A stretch of 64,000 nt of DNA from Mycobacterium adipatum (GTDB lineage Bacteria > Actinomycetota > Actinomycetes > Mycobacteriales > Mycobacteriaceae), in assembly GCF_001644575.1 (NCBI RefSeq), contig NZ_CP015596.1, positions 3,844,001 to 3,908,000 on the forward strand, written 5' to 3'. Position numbers and translations under genes: made by a program. Below are positions 29,000 to 40,577 of this stretch, one piece after another. Below the pieces are notes generated by a model. It ran no database searches and was not told the origin of the DNA. It saw only the letters and a list, made by a program, of their open reading frames with translations. The number at the start of each line of letters is the position of its first letter. Within the stretch, counting starts at the first letter, position 1.

Positions 29000-29014
29000 G
29001 AGAATCCGATTCTC
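29000..29014. promoter_or_regulatory. Palindromic operator candidate of the acyl-CoA dehydrogenase operon
   Basis: GAGAATC-C-GATTCTC is a perfect 15-bp palindrome, 21 bp upstream of the acyl-CoA dehydrogenase start at 28978. The -10-like TAGGCT is at 28990-28985, so the palindrome covers the -35 and spacer region. It sits in the 71-bp gap to the phosphotransferase gene. It does not look like a KstR or KstR2 site as I recall them. No regulator gene is adjacent. Confidence 0.55.
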
Positions 29015-29049
29015 ATCAGGCCAGAACTTTACTACCAGCCGGAATGATT

Positions 29050-30114
29050 TCACAGGCCGCCGGGCGCCTCTCCAGCCAAAGCCCAGGCTCGTTCGGCCAG
29101 GCCGCGGTAGCGGTCCCGGAACAGATCGGTGCCCGCCCGCGCGTCGGAGGCGTTGCCGTCCAGCCCGCGCCGCCACACCCCGGCCACGATCGAGGCCAGC
29201 CGGAACATCGAGAACACCACGAAGATGGGCAGATCATCGGGGACGTCGCGGCCGGCGTGGCGGCAGTACTCGGCGACGAAGGCCGCTTCGTCCGGTATCC
29301 CGGTGCCCGCCAGGTCCTCACCCGCCACGCCCATCAACGGATCGTCCGCACCGGGCAGGTGATAGGTCATCGCGGCGTACCCGAGATCGGCCAGCGGGTG
29401 ACCGATGGTCGCCAGCTCCCAGTCCAGCACCGCGACGATGCGCGGTTCGGTGGGGTGCAACAACACATTGCCCAACCGGTAATCACCGTGGGCGATACAG
29501 GCCTCGTCCCCGTCGGGCAGGTGGGCGGGCAGCCACGCCGCCAGCCGGTCCATATCCGCACAGTCTTCGACCTTCACGGTCTCCCAGGTCCTGGTCCACA
29601 GCGCCACCTGACGGGCCAGATAACCGTCCGGCCGACCGAAATCCGACAGTCCGGCGGCCCGCCAGTCCACCGTGTGCAGACGCGCCAGCACCCGGGCCAG
29701 GTCGCGGTACACCGCCGCGCGCTCGGCGGGGGTGCCGTCGCGCAGCACCCGGTCGGGAAAGACCCTGCCCGGCACGTGCTCCATCACGAAGAACGGCGTG
29801 CCCAGGACCGACTCATCGGTGCACATGGCCCGCATCCGGGGCACCGGGACGTCGCTGGCCGCCAGCGCCGACATCACCCGGTATTCCCGGCCGACATCGT
29901 GCGCGCGCGGCAGCAAAGTGCCCGGCGGCTTTTTGCGCAGCACGAATTCCCCAGCGGCGCTTCGTAGATGAAAGGTGGGGTTGCTCTGACCACCCTGAAA
30001 CTGGCGGATCTGCAGCGGGCCCTCGATGCCGTGCACCTGGAGATACCGGACCAGCGCCGCCTCGTCGAAACGGTGCTGAGGCAGGACGTCGACGAGTTCG
30101 GGTACACCGGACAT
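29050..30114 (-). CDS. Aminoglycoside phosphotransferase-like kinase family protein
   Basis: 354 residues with a protein-kinase-like fold. It shows FQGGQSNPTFHL (ATP loop), VLRKKPPG (Lys), HGDYRLGNVLL with the catalytic Asp and Asn, and VLDWELATIGHPLADLG with the metal-binding Asp. Members close to acyl-CoA dehydrogenases (the ACAD10/11 type) phosphorylate small hydroxy-acyl substrates rather than antibiotics; that role would suit the neighbouring acyl-CoA dehydrogenase genes. It is inference, as the substrate cannot be read from the sequence. Confidence 0.85.
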   Translation of the reverse strand: MSGVPELVDVLPQHRFDEAALVRYLQVHGIEGPLQIRQFQGGQSNPTFHLRSAAGEFVLRKKPPGTLLPRAHDVGREYRVMSALAASDVPVPRMRAMCTDESVLGTPFFVMEHVPGRVFPDRVLRDGTPAERAAVYRDLARVLARLHTVDWRAAGLSDFGRPDGYLARQVALWTRTWETVKVEDCADMDRLAAWLPAHLPDGDEACIAHGDYRLGNVLLHPTEPRIVAVLDWELATIGHPLADLGYAAMTYHLPGADDPLMGVAGEDLAGTGIPDEAAFVAEYCRHAGRDVPDDLPIFVVFSMFRLASIVAGVWRRGLDGNASDARAGTDLFRDRYRGLAERAWALAGEAPGGL

Positions 30115-30196
30115 CTCGGCAGCGTCTCACATCCGTTAACCCGGCCGACGCTCATTGCGCGCGCGATGTGCACGAACCCCTGACAGACTTCTGTCC

Positions 30197-32695
<2,499 letters not shown>

Positions 32696-32705
32696 ACCGT
32701 TGAGC

Positions 32706-35084
32706 ATGGCTACTTCGACACCGCTGGCACCGATCTCCGACGCCGAGGTCACCCTGCTCGACGCCTACTGGCGGGCCGCCAATTACCTGTCCGTGGGGCA
32801 GATCTACCTGTTGGACAACCCGCTGCTGCGCGAGCCCCTGGCACCCCAGCACGTCAAACCGCGGCTGCTCGGCCACTGGGGCACCACACCGGGCCTCAAC
32901 CTGCTCTACGCGCACCTCAACCGGGTGATCCGACAACGCGATACTGACGTCGTCTACATCACCGGCCCGGGCCACGGCGGGCCGGGCATGGTGGCCAACG
33001 CCTACCTGGAGGGCACCTACTCCGAGGTGTACACCGGTATCGGCCAGGATGCCGACGGGCTGCAGAAGCTGTTCCGCCAGTTCTCGTTCCCCGGCGGCAT
33101 CCCCAGCCATGCCGCGCCGGAGACACCCGGCTCGATCCACGAGGGCGGCGAACTCGGGTACGCCCTGGTGCACGCCTACGGCGCCGCATTCGACAATCCG
33201 GACCTGGTGGTGGCCGCGGTCGTCGGCGACGGTGAGGCCGAAACCGGTCCGTTGGCGGCGAGCTGGCATTCCAACAAATTCCTCGACCCGGTGCGCGACG
33301 GGGCGGTGCTGCCGATCCTGCACCTCAACGGCTACAAGATCGCCAACCCGACGGTGCTGGCCCGCATCCCGGCCGACGAACTGGATGCGTTGATGCGCGG
33401 CTACGGCTACGTGCCGATCACCGTCGCCGGTGACGATCCGGTCGACGTGCACCGGCAGCTGGCCTGCGCACTCGATGACGCGTTCGACCAGATCGCGGCC
33501 ATTCAGCGGGCAGCGCGGGTGGACGGGCAGGTGGGCCGACCACTGTGGCCGATGATCATCCTGCGCACCCCGAAGGGCTGGACCGGCCCCCGCGAGGTGG
33601 ACGGAAAGAAGGTCGAGGGCACCTGGCGATCGCATCAGGTGCCGCTGGCGCAGACCCGCACCGACGCCGACCATCTGCAGGCTCTCGAGGCCTGGATGCG
33701 CAGCTACCGGCCCGAGGAGTTGTTCGACGAGGCCGGGACGCTGCGCCCGGACCTGCAGGCGCTGGCACCCGACGGTGACCGGCGGATGAGCGCCAACCCG
33801 CATGCCAACGGTGGGCTGCTGCTGCGTGAGCTCGATCTGCCCCCGATCACCGACTACGCGGTGGAGGTGGAGAACCCCGCGGTGGGCATGGGCGAGGCGA
33901 CCAGGGTGCTGGGCACCTACCTGCGGGACGTGATCAGCCGCAACGGTGACAACTTCCGGCTGATGGGCCCCGACGAGACGGCGTCCAACCGGCTCACCGC
34001 GGTCTTCGATGCGACCGACAAGGCATGGCAGGCAGAACAATCCGCCGACGACGAACATCTGTCCCCGGGCGGCCGGGTGATGGAGGTGCTCTCCGAGCAT
34101 CTGTGTCAGGGCTGGTTGGAGGGCTACCTGCTGACCGGTAGGCACGGCCTGTTCAGCTGTTATGAAGCGTTTGTGCACATCGTCGATTCGATGGCCAACC
34201 AGCACGCCAAATGGCTCGCCAGCACCAATGAGCTGCCCTGGCGCCGGCCGATTGCATCCCTGAATTACCTTCTCACTTCCCATGTTTGGCGCCAGGATCA
34301 CAATGGGGCCTCACACCAGGATCCGGGATTCATCGACCACATCGCCAACAAGCGGCCCGAGGTGGTCCGGGTCTACCTGCCCCCGGATGCCAACTGTCTG
34401 CTCTCGGTGGCCGATCACTGCCTGCGTAGCCGCCAGTACATCAACGTCATCGTCGCCGGCAAGCAGCCGGCGCTGAACTACCTGACCATGGACGAGGCCA
34501 TTGCGCACTGCACGCGGGGAGCTGGCATCTGGGAGTGGGCCGGCTCGGAGAGCGCGACCGGCGCCCCCGATGTCGTGCTGGCCTGCGCGGGCGACGTCCC
34601 GACACTGGAAACCCTTGCCGCAGCCGATATTCTGCGCCGCAGGCTGCCCGGTCTGGCGGTCCGCGTGGTCAACGTGGTGGACATCATGCGGCTGCAGCCG
34701 CAGTCCGAACATCCGCACGGCATGACCGATCACGAGTTCGATGCGCTGTTCACCACCGACACCCCGATCATCTTCGCCTACCACGGCTACCCGTGGCTGA
34801 TTCACCGGTTGGCCTACCGGCACGCCAACCACAGCCAGCTGCATGTCCGCGGATTCAAGGAGCGCGGCACCACCACGACGCCCTTCGACATGGTGATGCT
34901 CAACGACCTCGACCGGTTCCATCTGGTGATGGACGTGATCGACCGGGTCGACGGGCTGGGCAGCAATGCCGCGGGTCTGCGCCAGGAGATGGTCGACGCC
35001 CGGCTGGCCGCGCGGCGCTACACCCGCGAGCACGGCGAGGACGATCCAGCCATCACCGGCTGGACGTGGGAGCGCTTGGACTGA
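32706..35084 (+). CDS. xfp: Xylulose 5-phosphate/fructose 6-phosphate phosphoketolase
   Basis: Thiamine diphosphate enzyme splitting a ketose phosphate into acetyl phosphate and an aldose phosphate. The 792-residue protein shows [17 protein letters not shown], the thiamine-binding GDGEAETGP with its later Asn ([12 protein letters not shown]), the [10 protein letters not shown] signature and [11 protein letters not shown]. It follows glgP by 10 bases, so glucan breakdown and the phosphoketolase shunt appear co-expressed. The start is ATG 32706; a TTG lies 6 bases before. Confidence 0.96.
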   Translation: MATSTPLAPISDAEVTLLDAYWRAANYLSVGQIYLLDNPLLREPLAPQHVKPRLLGHWGTTPGLNLLYAHLNRVIRQRDTDVVYITGPGHGGPGMVANAYLEGTYSEVYTGIGQDADGLQKLFRQFSFPGGIPSHAAPETPGSIHEGGELGYALVHAYGAAFDNPDLVVAAVVGDGEAETGPLAASWHSNKFLDPVRDGAVLPILHLNGYKIANPTVLARIPADELDALMRGYGYVPITVAGDDPVDVHRQLACALDDAFDQIAAIQRAARVDGQVGRPLWPMIILRTPKGWTGPREVDGKKVEGTWRSHQVPLAQTRTDADHLQALEAWMRSYRPEELFDEAGTLRPDLQALAPDGDRRMSANPHANGGLLLRELDLPPITDYAVEVENPAVGMGEATRVLGTYLRDVISRNGDNFRLMGPDETASNRLTAVFDATDKAWQAEQSADDEHLSPGGRVMEVLSEHLCQGWLEGYLLTGRHGLFSCYEAFVHIVDSMANQHAKWLASTNELPWRRPIASLNYLLTSHVWRQDHNGASHQDPGFIDHIANKRPEVVRVYLPPDANCLLSVADHCLRSRQYINVIVAGKQPALNYLTMDEAIAHCTRGAGIWEWAGSESATGAPDVVLACAGDVPTLETLAAADILRRRLPGLAVRVVNVVDIMRLQPQSEHPHGMTDHEFDALFTTDTPIIFAYHGYPWLIHRLAYRHANHSQLHVRGFKERGTTTTPFDMVMLNDLDRFHLVMDVIDRVDGLGSNAAGLRQEMVDARLAARRYTREHGEDDPAITGWTWERLD

Positions 35085-35302
35085 CGGTGCGCCCTGTTTG
35101 CCGGGGATGAGCGGATCAGCGCCCCGGCTGTCCACCGAACGGCGGACACAGTCGCCCAATTGTGAGCGCATAGCGCACACGTCGCGGTTCGACGGGGTCG
35201 GTACCGGGTGCCCGGCGCGGGCAACTAGGGTGCTAGGTATGGTTGCTGGCCGTTGGGGCCGAGCCGGCCATGCGGCACCGTTTCCGAACACTGAGGGGTT
35301 CT

Positions 35303-35962
35303 GTGGACCTGGAGGGCGTGATCGGCGCGGGCCTGACGCTGCTCGCCGGAGCCGCCAAGCGGGCCCCGCTCGCCGGTGAGGTGCTGCCGCTGCTCGCCGA
35401 CGCCGAGCGCGCCGCGGTGCGGGTGCTGCGCAGGCACCTCAACGATTTGGATCCGCCCGCGACCGTGGTCGACGAGCACGATGACACCGCGTCCCCCAAC
35501 GGTGTGCTGCGCGCCCTGCTGGATCGCTCCATGTACACCAGCCCGGACAAGAGCCGCGACGCGCTGTACCTGGATCTGCTGGGCTCGCTGGTGCCCGACG
35601 AGGCGCGCATCCTGGCCGCCCTCTCGGACGGGTCGGGCTATCCGGTCATCCACGTCGCCGAGCCCGGCACCGGCGGCAATCCGGTGTTCACCCTGAAGAA
35701 CGCCTCGACGGTGGGCCGATCGGCCGGGGTGTCCCTGCCCCGGTACACGCCGCTGTATCTGACCCGCATGCTGGGCCTTGGGCTGGTGCGGATGGGTCCG
35801 GAGGCGGCATCCATGCACGACGAGTACGAGATGTTGCTCACCGATTCCGCCGTGAACGTCGCCCTTGCCACCGCGCGCCGGGGTGTGCGCGCGGCACGGG
35901 TGATCCGCCGGACGGTGCGCATCAGCGATCTCGGCCAAGAGTTGTGGGAGGCAGCGAAATGA
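35303..35962 (+). CDS. Abi-alpha (DUF4393) family protein
   Basis: 219 residues, matching the Abi-alpha family best by pattern (a domain named after phage-abortive-infection association): RDALYLDLLGSLVPDEARIL followed by a YPVIHV strand. The function is unproven. GTG 35303 has GAGGGG 6 bases upstream and is preferred to ATG 35270. The stop overlaps the DUF445 start by 4 bp, so the two act together. The 218-bp gap from xfp to here holds no other feature I can name. Confidence 0.7.
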   Translation: MDLEGVIGAGLTLLAGAAKRAPLAGEVLPLLADAERAAVRVLRRHLNDLDPPATVVDEHDDTASPNGVLRALLDRSMYTSPDKSRDALYLDLLGSLVPDEARILAALSDGSGYPVIHVAEPGTGGNPVFTLKNASTVGRSAGVSLPRYTPLYLTRMLGLGLVRMGPEAASMHDEYEMLLTDSAVNVALATARRGVRAARVIRRTVRISDLGQELWEAAK

Positions 35963-37194
35963 CCGATCTGTTCGAGCACGCCTTCTCCTATCCACTGTGG
36001 GTGTACATCACGATCCCGTTCGGCGCGGCATTCGTCGGCTGGATCACCAAGATCCTGGCACTGAAGATGATGTTCCATCCGGTCGAGTTCAAGGGCATCA
36101 AGCCCTACCTCGGCTGGCAGGGCCAGATCCCCAAACGCGCCCCCAAAATGGCTGCGGTGGCCGTTGATTCACTGACCTCGGGGATCCTCAAGCCCGAAGA
36201 GCTGTTCGACAAGATCGACCCCGACGAACTGGTCGGCGAACTGGGCGAACCGTTGCGCGCGGCCGCCGAGGAACTCGTCGACACCATGATGATGGCGTTT
36301 CAGCCGCAGGTCTGGCGGGCCACGCCGGATCAGGTCAAGGACCTCATCGTCGCCAATGTCGAGGGGCGCATCCCGGCCGCGGCGCGCGGCATGTTCGAGG
36401 AGTTCCGCGGTCAGGTCGACCAGATCTTCGATATCAAGCACATGGTGGTCACCAACCTGGTCCGCGACAAGGCCACCCTCAACGCGGTGTTCCAGGACAT
36501 CGGCAAGCCGGCTTTCGCGTTCCTGATCAAGTCCGGGCTGTACTTCGGATTCATCATCGGGCTGGTGCAGATGCTGGTGTTCGGCGCCACCGGATGGCAT
36601 CTGGCGCTGCCGTTGTTCGGTTTGGTCACCGGTGGCCTGACCGACTGGGTCGCGCTGCAGATGATCTTCCGTCCGCTGGAACGCAAGAACGTCTTCCTCG
36701 GCATCACCTGGCACGGCGTGTTCCAGGCCCACCGCAAGGAGGTGATCCGCGGCTACGCCGCGCTGATGGCCCGCGAGATCTTCACGCCCAAGGCCATCAT
36801 GGAGAGCCTGCTCACCGGGCCCATGTCGGACAAGTTCTTCGACATCATCCAGACCGAGATCGGCCGCACCATCGACGCTCAGATGGGCTTCGCGGGCCGG
36901 GTCATCAACGTGCTCGGCGGCCGGCAGTACCAGGAGATGAAGATCCAGATCGCCAACTCCATCATCGAGAAGCTGCCCGAAACCTCGTCCTATATCGAGG
37001 AATACGCGGCCAGCCGGCTCGATCTGGAGAACGTGATGATCGAGAAGATGGACGATCTGGACTCGCTGTCCTACGAGAACCTGCTACGGCCCGCCTTCAA
37101 GGACGACGAATGGATCATCGTGGTACTCGGCTCCGCGCTCGGCTTTCTGTGCGGTGAACTGCAATTGCAGCTCATCCTGCTGCTCGCGGGCTGA
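35959..37194 (+). CDS. DUF445 family membrane protein
   Basis: 411 residues. The first helix (about 10-30) carries GAAFVGWITKILALKMMFHPVEFKG, and a central pair of helices (about 190-235) repeats the pattern as FGLVTGGLTDWVALQMIFRPLE. A long amphipathic helical region (about 240-390) and a final C-terminal helix follow. This is the YheB/DUF445 architecture. Its role is unknown, with an envelope-stability function suspected for relatives. It is coupled to the Abi-alpha gene by an ATGA overlap. Confidence 0.88.
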   Translation: MTDLFEHAFSYPLWVYITIPFGAAFVGWITKILALKMMFHPVEFKGIKPYLGWQGQIPKRAPKMAAVAVDSLTSGILKPEELFDKIDPDELVGELGEPLRAAAEELVDTMMMAFQPQVWRATPDQVKDLIVANVEGRIPAAARGMFEEFRGQVDQIFDIKHMVVTNLVRDKATLNAVFQDIGKPAFAFLIKSGLYFGFIIGLVQMLVFGATGWHLALPLFGLVTGGLTDWVALQMIFRPLERKNVFLGITWHGVFQAHRKEVIRGYAALMAREIFTPKAIMESLLTGPMSDKFFDIIQTEIGRTIDAQMGFAGRVINVLGGRQYQEMKIQIANSIIEKLPETSSYIEEYAASRLDLENVMIEKMDDLDSLSYENLLRPAFKDDEWIIVVLGSALGFLCGELQLQLILLLAG

Positions 37195-37195
37195 C

Positions 37196-38299
37196 TCAGC
37201 CCGCTGCCGTCGGCGCGTCGCCGACCTTCACCAGCGCCACCTGCGGCCGGTCCGGGACCGCGTCGGCCAGGAACCACCGGAACGCCAGGTTGCCGCGCGG
37301 GTAGCCCAGTGTGGTCAGCGAATTCGGGTGCCCGGTCATCCCGCGGGACACCACCACGGTCACCGAGCCGTCACCGTTGGGGACCGCGGTGTGCCCGTTG
37401 ACCGAACTGCGCGCGTCCCGTACCCCGGGCACCGCCATGAACTGGTTCCACACCACCAGATTCCAGAATCGGCAGCTCGGTGGCCGGTGGGTGATCACCA
37501 GCGCCTCGTCCTCGGCCAGGTCGAAGCTGCCGTAGGCGTAGCAGGCGTCGCGCGCCGACCATCCGAAGTTGGCGTCCGGCACCTGGTAGGGCGCGGCGAA
37601 ATCGTTGGCCGCCATCGCCGTTTGGTGTCCGAGCTGGTGAGCGTCGGCGTTTCTCACCCCGACGGCCAGCGGCAGGATCGCGAACATGGTGCGCATCCAG
37701 GCCGCACTCGCGCGCAGCGCCGACGCCGTCTCCGCGTCGCCGTGCCGAAACGGTTCGGGCTGCTCGAGCGCTTCGATGCGCCAGGTGACGGCCCTACCGG
37801 TGTGCGGGTCGGCTTGGTAGTCGCGGGTCATCAGCACCGCGGCATCGGGCTGCGGGCCGAATTCGAAGGAGAAGTTCCCGTCGGCGTCGACGTCGAGGTC
37901 TTCGTCGCGGAACAGCGCGACGATGCGGTCCGACCACGCGCCGGGTGCCGGTTCGTTGTAGGCAGTGACCGAGAAGTACACGCTGTCACCGCGATTGCCG
38001 CTGATCCGATAGCGGCGTTGCGGATCGACCGGGCACATGAAGTAGATGGCGTCGGTATTGTCCCCACCCCAGCGGCGATCCGGACGCCACGGCGAGTTGA
38101 CCTCCAGCCACTGCGGGCGACTCGGGTCGGCGAACAGGTAGACGTCCAGCGCGACACCCAGGGTGGTGGCCAACATGCGATACCCGTCGGCGATCTGACG
38201 GTCGTCGGTGACGGCCTTGTCCCCCTCCAGGAAGGAGCGATCGAGATCGCGCAGGGTGTCCAGGAGTTCCCGCCACGCGGCCGTCGAGTCATGGGTCAT
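37196..38299 (-). CDS. DUF1214 domain-containing protein
   Basis: 367 residues. The C-terminal half carries the DUF1214 pattern: GSFDLAEDEALVITHRPPSCRFWNLVVWNQFM and a TTLGYPRGNLAFRWFLA ending. The N-terminal half (WLEVNSPWRPDRRWGGDN, YFMCPVDPQRRYRISG) is typical of the stand-alone actinobacterial version. No enzymatic activity is known. Its start overlaps the TetR stop by 4 bp, so the regulator is co-transcribed with it. Confidence 0.85.
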   Translation of the reverse strand: MTHDSTAAWRELLDTLRDLDRSFLEGDKAVTDDRQIADGYRMLATTLGVALDVYLFADPSRPQWLEVNSPWRPDRRWGGDNTDAIYFMCPVDPQRRYRISGNRGDSVYFSVTAYNEPAPGAWSDRIVALFRDEDLDVDADGNFSFEFGPQPDAAVLMTRDYQADPHTGRAVTWRIEALEQPEPFRHGDAETASALRASAAWMRTMFAILPLAVGVRNADAHQLGHQTAMAANDFAAPYQVPDANFGWSARDACYAYGSFDLAEDEALVITHRPPSCRFWNLVVWNQFMAVPGVRDARSSVNGHTAVPNGDGSVTVVVSRGMTGHPNSLTTLGYPRGNLAFRWFLADAVPDRPQVALVKVGDAPTAAG

Positions 38300-38871
38300 G
38301 TGCTGATTCCTCTCACGATGAGGGTGGCGGTGCGCTCGATCCAGGCATCGTCGGGAACGGCGCCGCGGGCGAGCAGTGCCACCAAAGTGATTCCGGCGAT
38401 CGATTCGGCCAGATCCGGGGCGGTGATCTCGGCGCGGATCTCACCGCGGCGCACGGCGGCCTGCAGGTACTCACCCAGACCGCGCACGATGATGTCACCG
38501 AAGCGTTCCAGCAGGGCGTTGTGCAGCGCCGGGTCCGCGGCCATCTCACCGACCAGCCCGGGCAGTGCCGCCCGGGCGGCGGGGGTGGCAAACACGACCA
38601 GCGTGCGCCGCACCATCTCCCGGATGTCACCGGACAGCGTTCCGGTATTGGGCAATTCGGTGCCAGCGTGCAGCGGAAACACCGCTTCGTGCACCAGGGC
38701 GGCCTTGCTGGGCCAGCGTCGATAGATGGCGGGCTTGCTGGTACCGGCACGGGTGGCGATGGCACCGACGGTCAGCTCGGCGTAGGGCAGCTCGCCGATC
38801 AGTTCGACCGTGGCGCGCAGCACGGCGTCGTCGATCCGCGGGTTACGGGGTCGGCCAATCTCTGTCGTCAT
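38296..38871 (-). CDS. TetR family regulator
   Basis: 191 residues. Helix-turn-helix at about residues 12-58 (GRPRNPRIDDAVLRATVELI, VGAIATRAGTSKPAIYRRWPSKAAL), then a C-terminal domain of the common TetR_C type. It is divergent from a sulfotransferase (28-bp gap) and upstream of the DUF1214 gene. Targets are probably both sides. The gap contains TTAC and GTAA half-sites 10 bp apart (38871-38888) that could be its operator, though the match is weak. Confidence 0.88.
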   Translation of the reverse strand: MTTEIGRPRNPRIDDAVLRATVELIGELPYAELTVGAIATRAGTSKPAIYRRWPSKAALVHEAVFPLHAGTELPNTGTLSGDIREMVRRTLVVFATPAARAALPGLVGEMAADPALHNALLERFGDIIVRGLGEYLQAAVRRGEIRAEITAPDLAESIAGITLVALLARGAVPDDAWIERTATLIVRGIST

Positions 38872-38899
38872 TACGAAACTCAGAGTAACATAAGTCGGT

Positions 38900-40135
38900 G
38901 TGACCGACACCACAGTGCAGCTGGACGATCTCGCCGAGCCGCGGTACAGCGCTGCGGCCCAACAGATCCGGGACATGATGACCGCCGTCGCAGCGGACTG
39001 CCCGTTGGACGTCGACGTGCTGCACGCCCGAGCTCGGGCCGAGACCGGCCTGCACGACTTCGGGTCCGATGACTACCGCGAACGGCTGGACCGCTACGTC
39101 GCCGAACTGCGCGAGATCGATATGCACGCCCCCGGCGTGGTGAACTTCCACGCGCAGCTGGTGCAGTGGCTCAAGAATCGGCTGCTGCTCACCGATCTGC
39201 TGGCGCGGCACCCCGAGATCCACGAGATCGAGGTGCTGCCACCGGTCGTCATCGCCGGACTGCCCCGCACCGGCACCACCCACCTGCACAACATGCTCGC
39301 GGCTCCCCCGACATTCCGCAGCCTGCCGTACTGGGAGGGCGTGGAACCGTTCCCACTCGCGGCCGAGGCCGGGCTGTCCCCCGACCCCCGGATGACGCGG
39401 ATGGACATGGCGGTGCAGGTGATGGACACCCTGATGCCGCATTTCGCGTTGATGCACGAGATGACCACCGAGCATGTGCACGAGGAGATTCAGCTGCTGG
39501 CCAACGACTTCTCCACGATGTTGATGGAGACGCTCGCCGATGTGCCGCGGTGGAGTGAGTACTACTGGTCGCGGGATCAGACAAGCTCGTATGAATATCT
39601 GCGTACCCAGCTGCAGGCGCTGCAGTTCCTGCGGGGCGGGCGGCGTTGGGTGCTGAAATCGCCGCAGCACTTGGGCCAGCTCGGCGTGCTCGATGCCGTG
39701 TTCCCCGGTGTGGTCGTCGCGTTCACCCATCGCGACCCGGTGCCGGTGGCACTGTCGATGATCGCGATGATCACCTACAGCGAGCGGATGCACCGCGACC
39801 GGGTGGACGTCCCCAGGGTTGCGGCCGGATGGGTGAGCCGCCTGGAGCGGTTGCTCGGTGAGTGTGTGCGCCAACGCGACACGATCCCGCCCGGGCGGTC
39901 CGTGGATATCCGGTTCGACGAGTTCATGGCCGACGAACTCGGCACCGCGCAACGCCTGTTCGCGCTGGCGGGTGAGCCGTTCGACGAGCCGGTGCGCCGT
40001 GCCATCGGCGACTACCTCGACGGTCATCGCCGTGGCAGACTCGGCCGGGTCGCGACGTCGGCGGCCATGTTCGGACTGGACGAAGACGACCTGCGAGCAC
40101 GATTCGCCGACTATTCGCAGCGGTTTCTGTCTTGA
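38900..40135 (+). CDS. PAPS-dependent sulfotransferase
   Basis: Transfers sulfate from 3'-phosphoadenosine 5'-phosphosulfate to an unknown acceptor; in mycobacteria such enzymes often act on glycolipids. The 411-residue protein has the 5'-phosphosulfate loop GLPRTGTTHLHNML, the later 3'-phosphate region WVLKSPQHLGQL and HRDPVPVALSMIAM. The GTG at 38900 has TAACAT 8 bases before it, which suggests a leaderless mRNA. It is divergent from a TetR gene. Confidence 0.88.
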   Translation: MTDTTVQLDDLAEPRYSAAAQQIRDMMTAVAADCPLDVDVLHARARAETGLHDFGSDDYRERLDRYVAELREIDMHAPGVVNFHAQLVQWLKNRLLLTDLLARHPEIHEIEVLPPVVIAGLPRTGTTHLHNMLAAPPTFRSLPYWEGVEPFPLAAEAGLSPDPRMTRMDMAVQVMDTLMPHFALMHEMTTEHVHEEIQLLANDFSTMLMETLADVPRWSEYYWSRDQTSSYEYLRTQLQALQFLRGGRRWVLKSPQHLGQLGVLDAVFPGVVVAFTHRDPVPVALSMIAMITYSERMHRDRVDVPRVAAGWVSRLERLLGECVRQRDTIPPGRSVDIRFDEFMADELGTAQRLFALAGEPFDEPVRRAIGDYLDGHRRGRLGRVATSAAMFGLDEDDLRARFADYSQRFLS

Positions 40136-40139
40136 GAAG

Positions 40140-40205
40140 AGGACCAAAGTCCCCTCCGCCGGGGGCCTTGGACTCCGGCGCAGTGCGGAGCCGATTTCTT
40201 ACCGT
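40140..40205 (+). promoter_or_regulatory. DosR-like boxes and -10 of fdxA
   Basis: AGGACC-AAAGTCCC (40140-40153) matches the DosR consensus GGGACTWWAGTCCC at 12 of 14 bases. A second, poor match (8 of 14) lies at 40163-40176, about two helical turns downstream. TACCGT at 40200-40205 stands 6 bases before the ATG at 40212. The strong box is centred about 65 bp upstream of the expected start site, a normal position for DosR. Control of fdxA by DosR under low oxygen is known in M. tuberculosis. Confidence 0.72.
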
Positions 40206-40211
40206 TTTGCC

Positions 40212-40565
40212 ATGACCTACGTGATCGGCTCGGCATGCGTTGACGTGATGGATAAATCCTGTGTGGCGGAGTGCCCGGCGGACTGCATCTACGAGGGTGC
40301 CCGCTCGCTTTACATCAATCCCAACGAGTGCGTGGACTGCGGCGCCTGCAAGATCGCCTGCCGCCTCGACGCCATCGAGTACGAAACCGACCTGCCCGAG
40401 GAAGAGTTGGCGCATCTGGCCGACAATGCCGACTTCTTCCTGACCGTGCTGCCCGGACGGGATGCGCCGCTGGGCTCCCCGGGCGGTGCACATGGGCTGG
40501 GCCCGGTCGGCGTGGACACCCCGCTGGTGGCCGCGATGCCGATGCGCGAGACGCCCGCGCACTGA
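40212..40565 (+). CDS. fdxA: Seven-iron ferredoxin FdxA
   Basis: Small electron carrier with one [3Fe-4S] and one [4Fe-4S] cluster. In 117 residues the ligand cysteines are all present: C9, C17, C21, C40, C43, C46 and C50 in the patterns CVDVMDKSC, ECPADC and CVDCGACKIAC. The C-terminal 45 residues are extra and low-complexity (LGSPGGAHGLGPVG). ATG 40212 is chosen by the family N-terminus MTYVI and the -10 six bases before; the open frame upstream is not coding. Confidence 0.95.
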   Translation: MTYVIGSACVDVMDKSCVAECPADCIYEGARSLYINPNECVDCGACKIACRLDAIEYETDLPEEELAHLADNADFFLTVLPGRDAPLGSPGGAHGLGPVGVDTPLVAAMPMRETPAH

Positions 40566-40577
40566 CACCGGGCGCCA

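Noticed and set aside
29050..30114. Antibiotic resistance kinase
   Set aside because: The phosphotransferase sits beside acyl-CoA dehydrogenases and resembles the ACAD10/11-type group rather than known aminoglycoside enzymes.
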